Source: Nocardia jejuensis NBRC 103114
GTDB taxonomy: Bacteria; Actinomycetota; Actinomycetes; Mycobacteriales; Mycobacteriaceae
Length of the DNA: 64,000 nt
Assembly: GCF_001613145.1 (NCBI RefSeq)
Contig: NZ_BDBU01000016.1
Location: 124,001 to 188,000 of the forward strand
Reading direction: 5' to 3'
The position numbers and the translations under genes are program-made. The notes under the pieces were generated by a model. It was not told where the DNA came from and did not search any database. It saw only the letters and a program-made list of their open reading frames with translations. Shown in pieces: positions 36,756 to 46,064 of this stretch (the stretch's first letter is position 1; every line of letters starts with the position of its first letter).

Positions 36756-37763
36756 GTGAGACGTCGGGCCGCGGTCGGGGCGGTTATGGCGTTGACGCTG
36801 GTGGGAAGCGTTCCAGTGGGCGCGGCGGCGGATCAGCCGGAGCCGCTGAATCGGATGGCGGTGCAGCCGGGGGTGGTCGGCACCGAACGAATCGGACCGC
36901 AGTGGGAACGGGTGACGGTACGGTCCGCGTCGATGAACAGGACGGTGGCGGTGGATGTGCTGCACGGTTCGGGGCAGGGGCCGCGGCCGGTGCTGTATCT
37001 CCTGGACGGCGTTGACGCCGAACGGGTTTCGGACTGGCTGACCAAGGGCGGGGCGGCGCAGTTCTTCGCGGACAAGCCGGTCGACGTGGTGCTTCCCTCG
37101 GGCGGGACCGGGAGCATGTACAGCGATTGGGAGCGGCCGGACGCGAATCTCGGCTGGAATCGGTGGGAGACCTTCCTGACCGGCGAATTGCCCGGTGTCG
37201 TCGAGCCGTATTTACAAAGTGACGGCCGTCGCGCCATCGCGGGCGTGTCGATGGGAGCGCAGGGCGCGATGATGCTCGCGCATCGGCACCCGGGGTTCTA
37301 CACCGCGGTCGCGGGGCTGAGCGGGTGCTATTCGACCGTGGACAGCACCGGCAATGCCACCATCGCCCTCACCGTGGGGTCGCGGGGCGGCAATGTCGCG
37401 AATCTGTGGGGCCCGCCGGGCACGAGCGAGTGGCAGGCGCACGACAGTCTGGTGGGTGCGGAAGCCCTGCGCGGCACGGTGATTCACCTCGCGGCCGCGA
37501 CGGGTATTCCCAACACGGTGGATCTGGTCACGCTGGCGCAGTCACCGGATCTCGCCGCCGCGCTGGAGACGGCGGGCGGGGGAGTGGCGCTGGAGGCCGG
37601 CGCGCGACTGTGCACCGAGAATTTCGGGCGGCGGCTCGACGAGCTGAAGATTCCCTACACGGTGAGCTACCAGCCCGCCGGAATGCACGCCTGGGAGGAT
37701 TTCTCGGCCGAACTGGGGCCCGCGTGGCAGACGATCTCCGCCGCGTTCGGGCAGCGAAGGTAG
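36756..37763 (+). CDS. Secreted antigen 85/mycolyltransferase-like esterase
   Basis: This 335-residue alpha/beta hydrolase has a signal peptide (about 1-26, ending GAAA). It shows antigen-85-family features: PVLYLLDGVDAERVSDWL, the tyrosine-tryptophan segment MYSDWERPD, the nucleophile elbow GVSMGAQGAM (Ser near 167) and the C-terminal MHAWEDF with the catalytic His. Members move mycolic acids onto trehalose and arabinogalactan, which fits a mycolate-bearing organism, though some paralogues are plain esterases. GTG 36756 is the likely start. Confidence 0.87.
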   Translation: MRRRAAVGAVMALTLVGSVPVGAAADQPEPLNRMAVQPGVVGTERIGPQWERVTVRSASMNRTVAVDVLHGSGQGPRPVLYLLDGVDAERVSDWLTKGGAAQFFADKPVDVVLPSGGTGSMYSDWERPDANLGWNRWETFLTGELPGVVEPYLQSDGRRAIAGVSMGAQGAMMLAHRHPGFYTAVAGLSGCYSTVDSTGNATIALTVGSRGGNVANLWGPPGTSEWQAHDSLVGAEALRGTVIHLAAATGIPNTVDLVTLAQSPDLAAALETAGGGVALEAGARLCTENFGRRLDELKIPYTVSYQPAGMHAWEDFSAELGPAWQTISAAFGQRR

Positions 37764-37865
37764 GCGCCGCCCAGCGCCCAGATAGGCGCGGAAAGTCTCG
37801 TGGGGTTCGGAACCCCTGTGGCACTGAGGGTTTCGCGGTCCGGAAGTCTCAGGACGGCACAACCC

Positions 37866-37980
37866 CAGGGCCGCAGGCCGAGTCGATCCAGGGCCGCGCA
37901 GGCCGAGTCGACCCAGAGCCGCGGGCTGCGTCGACCCACGGCCGCAGCCTGAGTCGACTAGGGCCGCAGCCCGAGTCGCG
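37866..37980. repeat. Five degenerate tandem repeats of about 23 bp
   Basis: Units at 37866, 37889, 37914, 37937 and 37960 follow the pattern CCAGGGCCGCAGGCCGAGTCGA with drift. The fifth unit runs through the stop codon and last codons of the minus-strand gene at 37958. The other 100 bases of this gap, 37764-37865, hold nothing recognised. Confidence 0.8.
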
Positions 37981-38200
37981 GCAGGCGGCGCATTCCGGGT
38001 CGAATGCGTCCGTCCACCGTCACGGTCAGGCCCTCGTGCACGGCCTCCATGGTGAACCGGGACGCCTCGGCCCAGGTGGCGGCGTACTCCATGGTGAGTT
38101 CCGCGCCCTCGTCGGCGCCGCCGAAGTGGACGGTGACGCGATGGGTGAGCGCATCGCCCACGCCGCTGTATCTTCTTGTGCCCTCGGTGATTCCGGCCAT
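37958..38200 (-). CDS. Small hypothetical protein
   Basis: The 80-residue product has an alternating strand pattern in the middle (HRVTVHFGGADEGAELTMEY) and no membrane segment. ATG 38200 follows an AAGGAGT ribosome site, good support for a real gene. Its C-terminus (RLPRLGLRP) is encoded by the fifth copy of the adjacent 23-bp repeat, so the array may have extended or replaced the original end. Family is not recognised. Confidence 0.6.
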   Translation of the reverse strand: MAGITEGTRRYSGVGDALTHRVTVHFGGADEGAELTMEYAATWAEASRFTMEAVHEGLTVTVDGRIRPGMRRLPRLGLRP

Positions 38201-38529
38201 TGGTGATACTCCTTGGATGCCCTGCTGCGGAGGAGGGGTACGGTCGCCGACGGCGCCGAGATTTCCCTGTAACTCAAAGTAGGTGCAACTTTCGGTACCG
38301 CAACACGTTCCAGTCCGGGCCTGGAGATCTCACAACCGCGGCGCGCCTCTCGTTGTTACGCACCGCAATGGCCAGGGCAGGGGCCACAGGGGTGTTCCGA
38401 CCTGATTGTGACCTTTCGGAAGGCTTGCTCGGTGACCTGGTGTTATGTCCGGTCCGCATCTACTGTCGCCCGAAGGGCCTGTGCGACAGCGCAATTGTGC
38501 GCGGGCAGATGTGGAAGGGGCACGACCAG
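38201..38529. promoter_or_regulatory. Divergent non-coding region before the secreted lipase
   Basis: These 329 bases separate the small minus-strand gene from the lipase and must hold both promoters. No -10/-35 pair or operator could be placed with confidence. Confidence 0.3.
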
Positions 38530-39783
38530 ATGAGGAAGCCGGCGCGAATTCGCTGGAGTACCGGATCGACGCTGTCACGACTACGCGCCCCGCGCCTCGG
38601 GGCGACGGCGATCGTCGGCATGATCCTGCTGGCAGGCGCACCGGGTTCGGCTCTCGCGCAACCGGTCTATCCGACCCCCGATCCGGACGCGTTCTACGCC
38701 GCACCGGCCGATATCGCCGATCACAAGCCCGGCGATGTGCTCGCCACCCGCCCGATGCCGGCGAAGACCGAATTCCCGGACACCGACATCACCATGATCA
38801 AGTTCCGGTCCACCGATTCCGAGGGCCATCCGATCGCGGCGACCACCACCGTGCTGTCGCCGAAGAATCGCAAGGCCGACGCGCCGTTGCTCTCGTTGCA
38901 GCAGATCATCAACGGTCTCGGCGCGCAGTGCGCGGTTTCGCGGGTGCTCTACACCTCCGACCCGAACCTGATGATGCGCGAGATGGTCGGCTGGAACGTG
39001 CTGTTGCAGCGCGGCTGGAGCGTGGCGCTGCCGGATCACCTCGGACCCCGATCCGCTTACGGCGCAGCCAAACTCGGCGGCCAGATCACCCTCGACGGTA
39101 TTCGCGCGGCACAGCACGTGCCTGATCTGCGCGTCGCGAACAGCCCGATCGCCATGACCGGCTACTCCGGCGGCGGTATGGCGACCGCATGGGCCGCCGC
39201 GCTCGCCGCCACCTACGCGCCCGAGCTGCGCATCGCCGGTGCGGCCATGGGCGGCGTGCCGATGAACCTGGTGAGCATGCTCGAGACCATGGGCTACGGC
39301 GCGCATCCGGCCTTCGGCCTGGCGATGGCGGCGGGCATCGGGCTCGAACGCGAGTACCCGGACCGCTTCCCGCTCAGCGAGCAGCTCAACGCGCGTGGCC
39401 TCGCCATCCGCGACAAGCTGGCCAACAGCTGCACCAACGACATTCTCGCCGCCGGCGCGGGACAGGGTGCGGTGGACGTGGCCAAGACGACGATCATGTC
39501 GACCGATCCGGTGGCTCGCGGGGTGGTGGAGGAGAACAGCCTGCAGCTGTTCGACGGCATCCCGAACATGCCGGTGTTCGAATGGCATTCGCCGATCGAC
39601 GGCCTGGTCCCCGTCGACGCGATCAAGGCCGTGGATCAGCGGTACTGCGCGGCCGGGGTGAAGTTGAAGACCGCCGAGGAACCGGTTCCGGATCACCTCA
39701 CCGCCGCGGTCCTCGGCCTTCCGGAGGCGCTGACCTGGCTCGATGCCCGACTCCGCGGCGAGAGCGCACCGAGCAACTGCTGA
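38530..39783 (+). CDS. Secreted lipase family alpha/beta hydrolase
   Basis: This 417-residue enzyme resembles the secretory lipase (LIP) family. A long signal peptide (about 1-39) ends near SALAQ. The nucleophile elbow is GYSGGGMAT (Ser near 207) and the late HSPIDGLVP segment (near 360) holds an acid residue and pocket loop. It probably hydrolyses acylglycerols or other esters outside the cell. ATG 38530 was chosen over ATG 38512 because GGAAGGGG lies about 9 nt before it. Confidence 0.87.
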   Translation: MRKPARIRWSTGSTLSRLRAPRLGATAIVGMILLAGAPGSALAQPVYPTPDPDAFYAAPADIADHKPGDVLATRPMPAKTEFPDTDITMIKFRSTDSEGHPIAATTTVLSPKNRKADAPLLSLQQIINGLGAQCAVSRVLYTSDPNLMMREMVGWNVLLQRGWSVALPDHLGPRSAYGAAKLGGQITLDGIRAAQHVPDLRVANSPIAMTGYSGGGMATAWAAALAATYAPELRIAGAAMGGVPMNLVSMLETMGYGAHPAFGLAMAAGIGLEREYPDRFPLSEQLNARGLAIRDKLANSCTNDILAAGAGQGAVDVAKTTIMSTDPVARGVVEENSLQLFDGIPNMPVFEWHSPIDGLVPVDAIKAVDQRYCAAGVKLKTAEEPVPDHLTAAVLGLPEALTWLDARLRGESAPSNC

Positions 39784-39853
39784 GTGCGAACCGCCGGGGC
39801 ACGAGCCCCAGGAGGCTGAGCTCCCTTCGACTCCCCTTGTCCGAAGGTGCGGC

Positions 39854-41128
39854 TCAGCCTTCTTGGTATGTGCGGGCGACCAGCGCCGAGCGCAGGTACC
39901 ACAGGCCCGAGGCCTCGGTCGGGTCGAAACCGGTGAGCTGCCCGATCCGCTTGAGGCGGTAGTCCACGGTATTGGTGTGCACGTGCAGCAACCGCGCGGT
40001 GCGCTGCCGGTTCAGGTTGTTGCTGATGTGCGTCTGCAGGGTCTCCTGCAACTCGGCGTGCTCGTCGAGGGGATCGAGCAGCGAACCCAGGTGATCGCGG
40101 CCGGGGCCGGGGCGGGTCAGCTGGTACTCCAGGGCCAGTTCGTCGAAACGGAAGAGCCCGCGTACCAGGCGAAGTCGCTGCACGATGTCCAGCAGTTCGT
40201 GGGCCTGATCGGCGGCGTCGGGGATCTGCCGCGGCGAGGCCGAGACCAGTGTCGCCGCGATCGGCACCCGGGCCGCGTAGGAGAGCTGCTCGATCAGCTC
40301 GTCGAGCTGCTCGTCGGCGATCTCCGAGGCGGGAACGAGCACGGTGCCGCCGTCGACGCTCAGCAGCGACAGCACCTTGCCGGTGTGCCGCATCGCCAGT
40401 TCGGCCTGCACCCGCCGCAGCTTGCGGCGCGCCACCACGGCTCCGTCCAGGGTCGGGTCGTTCTCCTCGGGGTGCGACGGAATCGACAGCGCCAGAACGT
40501 GATACGACTCGGCGATCTCGATCCCGCATTCGCGGGCCATGGTGGAGGTGCTGTGCCCGCCCAGGAGTGCGGAGGTGAGCGTGTGCACCGCCGTGTGGTG
40601 CTCGCTGACCACCGCGCGCAGTTCGCGCACGTAGGCCAGGGCGACGGCGGTGGTCATCCGGTCGAGCAGTTCGACCACCAGTTTGGCCCCGCCCAGGATG
40701 CTGTCGAAATCGGCGGCCGCGATCACCAGCGCCGGCTCGCCGTCGGGACCGGGCTCGCGCAGATGGCGCGTCATGGCATTGGCCATGACCAGATCCGAGC
40801 CGATCTTGAAGCCCTCGTGGATGGAATGCTGGATGGTGTCGATCGGGATGCCCTCGCGCGCCCACTGGGCCGCCGCGTTCTCGAGCCGCTTGGTCTTCTC
40901 CGGGATGTCGCGCCCGTCCAGCATGCCGACCGCCAGTTCCAGGCAGGTGCGGGTGATGGTGGTGATGTCGCCGTGAATGGCGTCGTTGGGCAGGGTGCCG
41001 CAGGGCGCGACGGTCTCCACGAAATGCCCGACCATGGTCTGCGCGAGCGTGCGCACGTCCTTCAGCGGCGAGGACATCGGGCTTCCCGACACGGTGAGCC
41101 CAGGACGGGACGGAATGTCGAGCGACAT
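39854..41128 (-). CDS. PucR/CdaR-type transcriptional regulator
   Basis: The 424-residue protein has an N-terminal helical sensor-like half (about 20-180), a GGDEF-like middle and a C-terminal helix-turn-helix of the PucR type (about 365-415, RQRTARLLHVHTNTVDYRLKRIGQLTG region). It lacks the N-terminal purine domain of the regulator at 21947. ATG 41128 has an AAGGAG site 7 nt upstream; the longer frame to 41638 runs through repeats and is rejected. It is convergent with the lipase gene and shares an inverted repeat (AGGCTGAGC/GCTCAGCCT, 39813-39860) with it. The target and ligand are unknown. Confidence 0.87.
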   Translation of the reverse strand: MSLDIPSRPGLTVSGSPMSSPLKDVRTLAQTMVGHFVETVAPCGTLPNDAIHGDITTITRTCLELAVGMLDGRDIPEKTKRLENAAAQWAREGIPIDTIQHSIHEGFKIGSDLVMANAMTRHLREPGPDGEPALVIAAADFDSILGGAKLVVELLDRMTTAVALAYVRELRAVVSEHHTAVHTLTSALLGGHSTSTMARECGIEIAESYHVLALSIPSHPEENDPTLDGAVVARRKLRRVQAELAMRHTGKVLSLLSVDGGTVLVPASEIADEQLDELIEQLSYAARVPIAATLVSASPRQIPDAADQAHELLDIVQRLRLVRGLFRFDELALEYQLTRPGPGRDHLGSLLDPLDEHAELQETLQTHISNNLNRQRTARLLHVHTNTVDYRLKRIGQLTGFDPTEASGLWYLRSALVARTYQEG

Positions 41129-41245
41129 CGGCGACTCCTTCCACCCCCGGCATACGCCTCTCCGGAAACGCAACGCTAACGCATGGGAAATCCTGGAGCG
41201 GACGATTCGGGCCCGGATGGGGTGCGGCGCAATGGCGACGGCGGA

Positions 41246-41267
41246 CGTTTGTGAGAGATCACAAACG
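41246..41267. promoter_or_regulatory. Perfect 22-bp operator-like palindrome upstream of the regulator
   Basis: Arms of nine bases (CGTTTGTGA with TCACAAACG) flank GAGA. The centre lies about 128 bp before ATG 41128. The TGTGA/TCACA arms resemble CRP sites, but the spacer is 4 and not 6 bases. Confidence 0.6.
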
Positions 41268-41389
41268 CGGCCCGCACAGGACATATCGGGTGTATCGGGC
41301 CTGGTGAGGGGTGCTGTCGCGGGGTGACCGGAGATCGAACAGCGTCGCCGGGCGCGCTCGGATCGGCGCCGGGCGCTCTGTCCCGCCGT

Positions 41390-41437
41390 GCCCGTTCGGG
41401 CGCGTTCCGCACTGCCCGCTCGGGCACGTCCCGCACG
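41390..41437. repeat. Two tandem 24-bp palindrome-bearing repeats
   Basis: Two adjacent 24-bp units (41390-41413 and 41414-41437) each contain GCCCGNTCGGGC, a self-complementary core, followed by a CGTNCCGCAC tail. Confidence 0.7.
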
Positions 41438-41640
41438 GGCGACGCGGGACCGAGGTGGGCTAACACGTCCGATCCGTTCTTCTGCGGCCAGGGTGATCGA
41501 CCCCGACGCGGGAAAGGTGTTGTTCCCCATGCCCTCTCGCGAGGTCGGGCGCGGCCCGGCCCTGGTGTGTCGCGCGCAACCCGCCGGTGCGCCGGTCATC
41601 ACGCGCCCGCGATTTGCGGACGAGGGTATCCTGCACAAGG

Positions 41641-41775
41641 ATGATTTCTGCGTTCCCGCTCGCCGCCGGCGAGTGGATGTATTCGGTGCACGACGGCTTC
41701 GAGGAGGTGGGTCGCATGCGTAGCGAGCCCCCTAGTCGAAGGCCGCGCGGCGCCGTCCCCTCGATCTGCCTGTAG
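41641..41775 (+). CDS. Candidate 44-codon upstream ORF in the mgtE leader
   Basis: ATG 41641 opens a 44-residue frame ending 93 bp before mgtE. TATCCT (41627-41632) lies 8 nt upstream, suitable for a leaderless start. The C-terminal part carries several Pro and Arg codons (SEPPSRRPRG). A stem formed by GGGTCGC and GCGAGCCC overlaps it near 41710-41732. Mg2+ transporter genes often have regulatory leaders, but no known M-box core was recognised. The rest of 41129-41868 holds the palindrome and repeats listed separately and no other gene. Confidence 0.35.
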   Translation: MISAFPLAAGEWMYSVHDGFEEVGRMRSEPPSRRPRGAVPSICL

Positions 41776-41868
41776 TTCAGTCTGCGGCGAACGGGGCGGT
41801 GCCTCGCGGTGTGACTCGGTGTTTCCACACGTTCACCCTCGACTCGCCACCCGGCTGAGGTTCCTGTC

Positions 41869-43329
41869 ATGACGCAGACCGATCTGCCCGTCGTTCCGAC
41901 GCTGCCCGCATCCGCCACCACGCGGTCCGGCACGTCCACATCCGTACGGTCCACCGCGCTTCCCGCACTGCCCGATCCGGCGCCCGCCGTGCTGTCGGGC
42001 AACCGGGATTCGTTGCGCGACATCGTCGATTGCCATCACGTCGCCGCCACCCTGGAGTGGCTGGAGAACCATCCGCCGCACGTCATCGCGGACCAGCTCG
42101 GCCGCATGGACGCGGTCTCGGCCGGCATGGCGTTCCGGCTGCTGGACAAGGATCGCGCGCTGGACGTGTTCGAGGAGCTCGAACCCGTCGATCAGCAGCA
42201 GATCCTGACCGGACTGCGCGATCAGAGCTTCCGCGATCTGGTCGAGGAGATGGACCCCGACGATCGCGCCCGCATGCTGCGCGAGGCCCCCGCCAAGGTC
42301 GCGAAGAAGGTGCTGGCCGGGTTGAGCCCGCGCGAACGCCGCATGACCGCCGCGCTGCTGGGCTACCCCGAGGGCTCGGTCGGCCTGTACATGACGCCGG
42401 AAGTCGTTGCGCTGCCGCGTAATCTGCCCGTCGGGCAGGCGTTGCAGGTGGTGCGCACCGAGGGCGCCAATGCCGAGACCGTCTACACCCTGCCGGTGGT
42501 GGACGCGGGCCGCCGTCTCATCGGCGTGGTGGAACTGCGGGAGCTGGTGCTCAGTTCACCCGACAACATGATCTCCGATCTGGTCGAGTCCGAGCCGATG
42601 TTCGTGCGCGCGACCGATTCCGCGGAGAAGGCCGCCCGGCTCATGCAGGGCGCGAACCTGATCAACCTGCCGGTGGTGGACAGTGAGGACCGCCTGGTCG
42701 GCCTGCTCACCATCGACGACGCCGTCGAGGTGATCGAGGCGGCCGACTCCGAGGACGTGGCTCGCCAGGCCGGCGCCACCCCGTGGGCCGGGCACTACAT
42801 GGCGGCCGGGGTCTTCCAACTCGCGCGCTATCGCGCCCTGTGGCTGATGCTGCTGCTGGTCGCGGCGACCCTGACGGTCACCGTCACCGACGCCTTCGAG
42901 GGCACGCTGGCGCAGGCCGCGCATCTGGCGCTGTTCATTCCGCTGCTGATCGGCGCGGGCGGCAATGCCGGGGCGCAGGCCGCGACCTCGTGCGTGCGCG
43001 CGCTCGCGGTCGGTGAGGTGCGCGTCTCGGATCTGTTCAAGGTGATCTGGCGTGAATGCCGGGTCGGCCTGCTGCTCGGGGCAATGCTGGCCGTGGTCGG
43101 CATGGTGATCGGCGCGATCTTCGTCGGCACGAAAATCGCTCTGGTGGTGGGGATCACGCTGGTGATCATCTGCGGCTGGGCGGCCACCATCGGCGGCACC
43201 ATGCCGCTGCTGGCCAAGAAGCTGCGCATCGATCCGGCGGTGATCTCCGCGCCGATGGTGACCACCCTGGTGGACGCCACCGGGCTGGTCATCTACTTCA
43301 TGACCGCGAAAGTGGTGCTCGGCATCTGA
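41869..43329 (+). CDS. mgtE: Magnesium transporter MgtE
   Basis: This 486-residue Mg2+ channel has a Ser/Thr-rich N-terminus (about 1-45), an alpha-helical N domain (50-170), two CBS domains (about 175-300) that sense Mg2+ and ATP, and five transmembrane helices. The GAGGNAGAQAATSCVRALA stretch in the pore region is a family signature. The start ATG 41869 has only a weak GAGG upstream. The long upstream region may carry a leader control element. Confidence 0.94.
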   Translation: MTQTDLPVVPTLPASATTRSGTSTSVRSTALPALPDPAPAVLSGNRDSLRDIVDCHHVAATLEWLENHPPHVIADQLGRMDAVSAGMAFRLLDKDRALDVFEELEPVDQQQILTGLRDQSFRDLVEEMDPDDRARMLREAPAKVAKKVLAGLSPRERRMTAALLGYPEGSVGLYMTPEVVALPRNLPVGQALQVVRTEGANAETVYTLPVVDAGRRLIGVVELRELVLSSPDNMISDLVESEPMFVRATDSAEKAARLMQGANLINLPVVDSEDRLVGLLTIDDAVEVIEAADSEDVARQAGATPWAGHYMAAGVFQLARYRALWLMLLLVAATLTVTVTDAFEGTLAQAAHLALFIPLLIGAGGNAGAQAATSCVRALAVGEVRVSDLFKVIWRECRVGLLLGAMLAVVGMVIGAIFVGTKIALVVGITLVIICGWAATIGGTMPLLAKKLRIDPAVISAPMVTTLVDATGLVIYFMTAKVVLGI

Positions 43330-43474
43330 TCGGCAACCTTGTTCGGTGCACCCGGCCATAGCGGCCCCGACCTGCTGTGACAGATTGCACCGAGGTAATT
43401 TTCCGGTGGTGGTCACGGTGTGCCGGACCGGTTTCGGCATAACCGCAGCACAGCGCTGCTCGATCCAACGATTG

Positions 43475-43522
43475 ACACAAGGTGTTGTGCTGCAGCCCGA
43501 TACTGCCCCCCAGTAGTAGTGT
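43475..43522 (+). promoter_or_regulatory. Paired NrdR-like boxes upstream of nrdF
   Basis: Box 1 (43475-43490) has perfect arms CACAA/TTGTG around GGTG. Box 2 (43507-43522) keeps the right half TAGTGT. Centres are 32 bp apart, exactly as at nrdH. TAGTGT may also be the -10 element, giving a leader of about 100 nt. The rest of the gap from 43330 holds nothing else recognised. Confidence 0.65.
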
Positions 43523-43577
43523 CCAGGGCAGAAGAATTCCGCAGGTTCTCGGTGAGCTGAAGGGTGAGTGAGCGGAC

Positions 43578-44622
<1,045 letters not shown>

Positions 44623-44685
44623 TCTCGCGCTGAGAGATTCGACTCACCCGCGCCGAAGAACTCCGAGCCGAAGAACTCCGAAAAA

Positions 44686-44722
44686 CGAAGCCCGGCAACC
44701 GATTCTCGGTTACCGGGCTTCG
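44686..44722. terminator. Bidirectional terminator between nrdF and fecB
   Basis: A stem of 10 plus 4 bp with one C-A mismatch (44686-44700 with 44708-44722) and a 7-nt loop sits between convergent genes. A 15-bp direct repeat, GCCGAAGAACTCCGA, lies just upstream (44652-44681). Confidence 0.82.
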
Positions 44723-44751
44723 TGCGTCTCGGCCCGGGCTGGGCCGGGCGC

Positions 44752-45876
44752 TCAGTCCGTCACATATCCGTTGAGGGACTTGCGCATATCGTCCAGCAGG
44801 GCGCGGGCGGCGGTGACGCCGGAGCCGTGCCAGATGGTGTCCTCGACCGCGAACACGCGCTTGTCGCTGACCGCGCCGATCGTCTTCCAGTCGTTGCCGC
44901 GCATCACCGATTCGCCGAACTTCCGGCCGTCCGCGCCGTTGAACATGAGGTAGACCAGATCGCCCTCGAGCTTGTCGCGCTCGGCCTCGGTGCCGAGGCT
45001 CGAGGTCACCGTGAAGGAGTCCCCGCGCTGCGGCTGCGGGCGCTGCACGCCCGCGTCCCCGAGTACCAGCCCGGCGAAGGAGTTTCCGCCCTGGATCTGA
45101 ATGTCGTTGGCGTCGAAGCGAAGTACCGAGGCCTGGGAGATATTGGAGGCCACCGAGGCGCCCGCCTCGCGCGCGTCGGTGCGGTAGTCCTGCAGCACCG
45201 AGACCGCGGCGGTGCGGCGGCCCAGCGCCTCGGCGATCGAGGAGAATTGCGCCTGCCAGCCGTTCTCGTCACCCACCAGCACGGTCGGGGCGATCGCGCG
45301 CAGCGCGTCGGCGGACGCCTTGTCCGTGGCCGCGCCGATGATCACATCCGGTTTCAGGGCGGCGATTTTCGCGGGATCCAGCGCGCCCACCGCACCGATC
45401 GCGGGAATCGTGGTGATACCCGTTCCCAGGTAGGAGGGCTGCGTCTGGCCCTTGCCGTCCGGCCCGGAAATCGTTGCGGCGCCGACCACTCGCTCCCACA
45501 GCCCCAGCGCGCAGGCCGCGTCCAGTGCCGCGGTGGACGCCACGACGATCCGCTGGGGATCCGCCGGAACCTCCGACGTGCCGGCGGCGGACACGACCGA
45601 CCGTGTCGCACCCGGCGCGGGATCGGCCGACGTCGGCAGGCCGCAGGCTTGACGGGTATCGCGTTCCAGCCCCACCACGCCCGCCCCGGCGATGTTCGTC
45701 GTGGTGCGCACGATCGAGCTCATCGCGTCGTCGGAGGACTTGGCGCATCCTGTCAGCAACCCTGCCGGTAGGACCGCGGCAGCGGCGAGAACCGCGCCCC
45801 AGGTGCGCAAACGTCGCACGGGGGTGGGGGTGGAGGCGAACGTGATTCGGGTAGAAGCGGACTCGCGCACCGGCAT
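44752..45876 (-). CDS. fecB: FecB-like iron-siderophore substrate-binding lipoprotein
   Basis: The 374-residue lipoprotein binds ferric-siderophore or haem-type cargo at the cell surface. The lipobox LTGC puts the lipidated Cys at residue 44 after a long basic n-region. The mature chain shows the periplasmic-binding type III fold, with QRIVVASTAALDAACALGLWERVVGAA and PDVIIGAATDKASADALRAIAPTVLVG. Mycobacterial fecB has the same position beside ctaD and serB. ATG 45876 is supported by TACGCT 7 nt upstream; GTG 45816 is an alternative giving a shorter signal peptide. No permease genes adjoin it. Confidence 0.9.
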   Translation of the reverse strand: MPVRESASTRITFASTPTPVRRLRTWGAVLAAAAVLPAGLLTGCAKSSDDAMSSIVRTTTNIAGAGVVGLERDTRQACGLPTSADPAPGATRSVVSAAGTSEVPADPQRIVVASTAALDAACALGLWERVVGAATISGPDGKGQTQPSYLGTGITTIPAIGAVGALDPAKIAALKPDVIIGAATDKASADALRAIAPTVLVGDENGWQAQFSSIAEALGRRTAAVSVLQDYRTDAREAGASVASNISQASVLRFDANDIQIQGGNSFAGLVLGDAGVQRPQPQRGDSFTVTSSLGTEAERDKLEGDLVYLMFNGADGRKFGESVMRGNDWKTIGAVSDKRVFAVEDTIWHGSGVTAARALLDDMRKSLNGYVTD

Positions 45877-45883
45877 GGCAGGC

Positions 45884-45889
45884 AGCGTA
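45884..45889 (-). promoter_or_regulatory. Leaderless -10 box (TACGCT) for fecB
   Basis: TACGCT on the minus strand ends 7 nt before ATG 45876. Confidence 0.45.
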
Positions 45890-45960
45890 CCGCCGGTGAC
45901 CCCGACGCCCAATTACGACACAGAGTAGGAGCTGCCCGCGACCGCTGTGGGAGCACGGTT

Positions 45961-45966
45961 TACGAT
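45961..45966 (+). promoter_or_regulatory. Possible -10 box (TACGAT) for ctaD
   Basis: TACGAT lies about 98 bp before the ctaD start. Unlike its neighbours, ctaD has a clear AGGAGG ribosome site, so a leadered mRNA is expected. Confidence 0.3.
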
Positions 45967-46064
45967 CCTTGAAGCGCTAGGCCCCCCGTCGTTCGTCGTG
46001 CGCCGAACCGGACAACGGAAGCACCGCGTGCGAACGACAAGAAGGCACCTGTTCAGGAGGATTT

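Noticed and set aside
37801..37830. tRNA-like GGTTCGGAACC arm
   Set aside because: It is a short hairpin with no acceptor or anticodon arms around it. No tRNA was found in the window.
41246..41267. CRP (cAMP receptor protein) site
   Set aside because: TGTGA and TCACA are present, but the spacer is 4 bases and CRP needs 6.
41641..41868. M-box (ykoK) magnesium riboswitch before mgtE
   Set aside because: No conserved M-box core sequence could be recognised; only a short stem and an ORF are seen.
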